A stretch of 64,000 bases of DNA from Pristionchus mayeri (lineage: Eukaryota; Nematoda; Chromadorea; Rhabditida; Neodiplogasteridae): NCBI GenBank assembly GCA_036245805.1, contig BTRK01000004.1, forward strand, positions 23,512,619-23,576,618, read 5' to 3'. Positions 63,978-64,000 of the stretch are shown in pieces. A model generated the notes under the pieces. It was not told the DNA's origin. It did no database searches and saw nothing but the letters and a program-made list of their open reading frames with translations. A program made the position numbers and the translations under genes. Each line of letters starts with the position of its first letter. The first letter of the stretch is position 1.

Positions 63978-64000
63978 ATATATGCAATTGTAGGGGAGCG

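Larger units (their letters stand above)
61479..64000. other. Repeat-rich end of window, presumed GlnRS intron or upstream region
   Basis: No upstream GlnRS exon was recognised. Content: a possible mariner end ('ggtgtctcaaaagttcgttc' near 61855), a 31-G run (62263-62293), a relative of the nested MITE interior (62445-62667) and the Q palindrome (62699-63977). Confidence 0.45.

Overview
The window is nuclear DNA of an invertebrate, most likely a rhabditid-type nematode. Its genes are split into many small exons, the shortest introns are about 41 nt, and the protein matches are eukaryotic housekeeping proteins. From memory, the C. elegans relatives of all four host genes lie on chromosome IV; this needs checking. 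Introns are swollen to several kilobases by transposable elements, mostly long fold-back (inverted-repeat) elements. Nothing suggests a bacterial or viral replicon.

Layout. 1-3479: repeat-rich flank. 3480-13791 (+): LEO1, the Paf1-complex subunit, rebuilt here from 11 exons. 13945-17428 (+): a METTL21D/VCP-KMT-like lysine methyltransferase (5 exons, 203 aa), starting only 153 bp after the LEO1 stop. 17429-18741: spacer with ATTC microsatellites and a MITE. 18742-50875 (+): a leukotriene A4 hydrolase/M1 aminopeptidase gene, 17 exons spread over 32 kb. Its rebuilt length is 630 aa, close to the human enzyme at 611, but only if one G is discounted in a G5 run and two non-canonical splice sites are accepted. 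Intron 2 holds about 83 copies of a 61-bp GC-rich tandem repeat. Intron 3 is almost entirely nested mobile elements, including an apparently intact DD37D (maT-like) transposon. 54817-61478 (-): nine exons of cytosolic glutaminyl-tRNA synthetase, transcribed toward the hydrolase gene. Its 5' end lies beyond the window, and its 3' end runs into a palindrome and a 500-N assembly gap, with one tentative exon beyond the gap. 61479-64000: no exon recognised; repeats only.

Repeat landscape. At least a dozen inverted-repeat families are present, about 0.2 to 4 kb long. Several occur two or three times (called C, E, A, B and Q below), and some are inserted into one another. Three pairs of inverted arms carry divergently oriented tRNA-like segments with A-box and B-box motifs. 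One nested hairpin encloses two divergently oriented small ORFs of unknown function.

The four host genes do not form a single pathway. LEO1 acts in transcription elongation, METTL21D in protein lysine methylation, the M1 enzyme in peptide or lipid-mediator metabolism, and GlnRS in translation. The most notable general signals are frequent GAG 3' splice sites, the higher-order structure of the 61-bp array, and apparent lesions in an otherwise open hydrolase gene.
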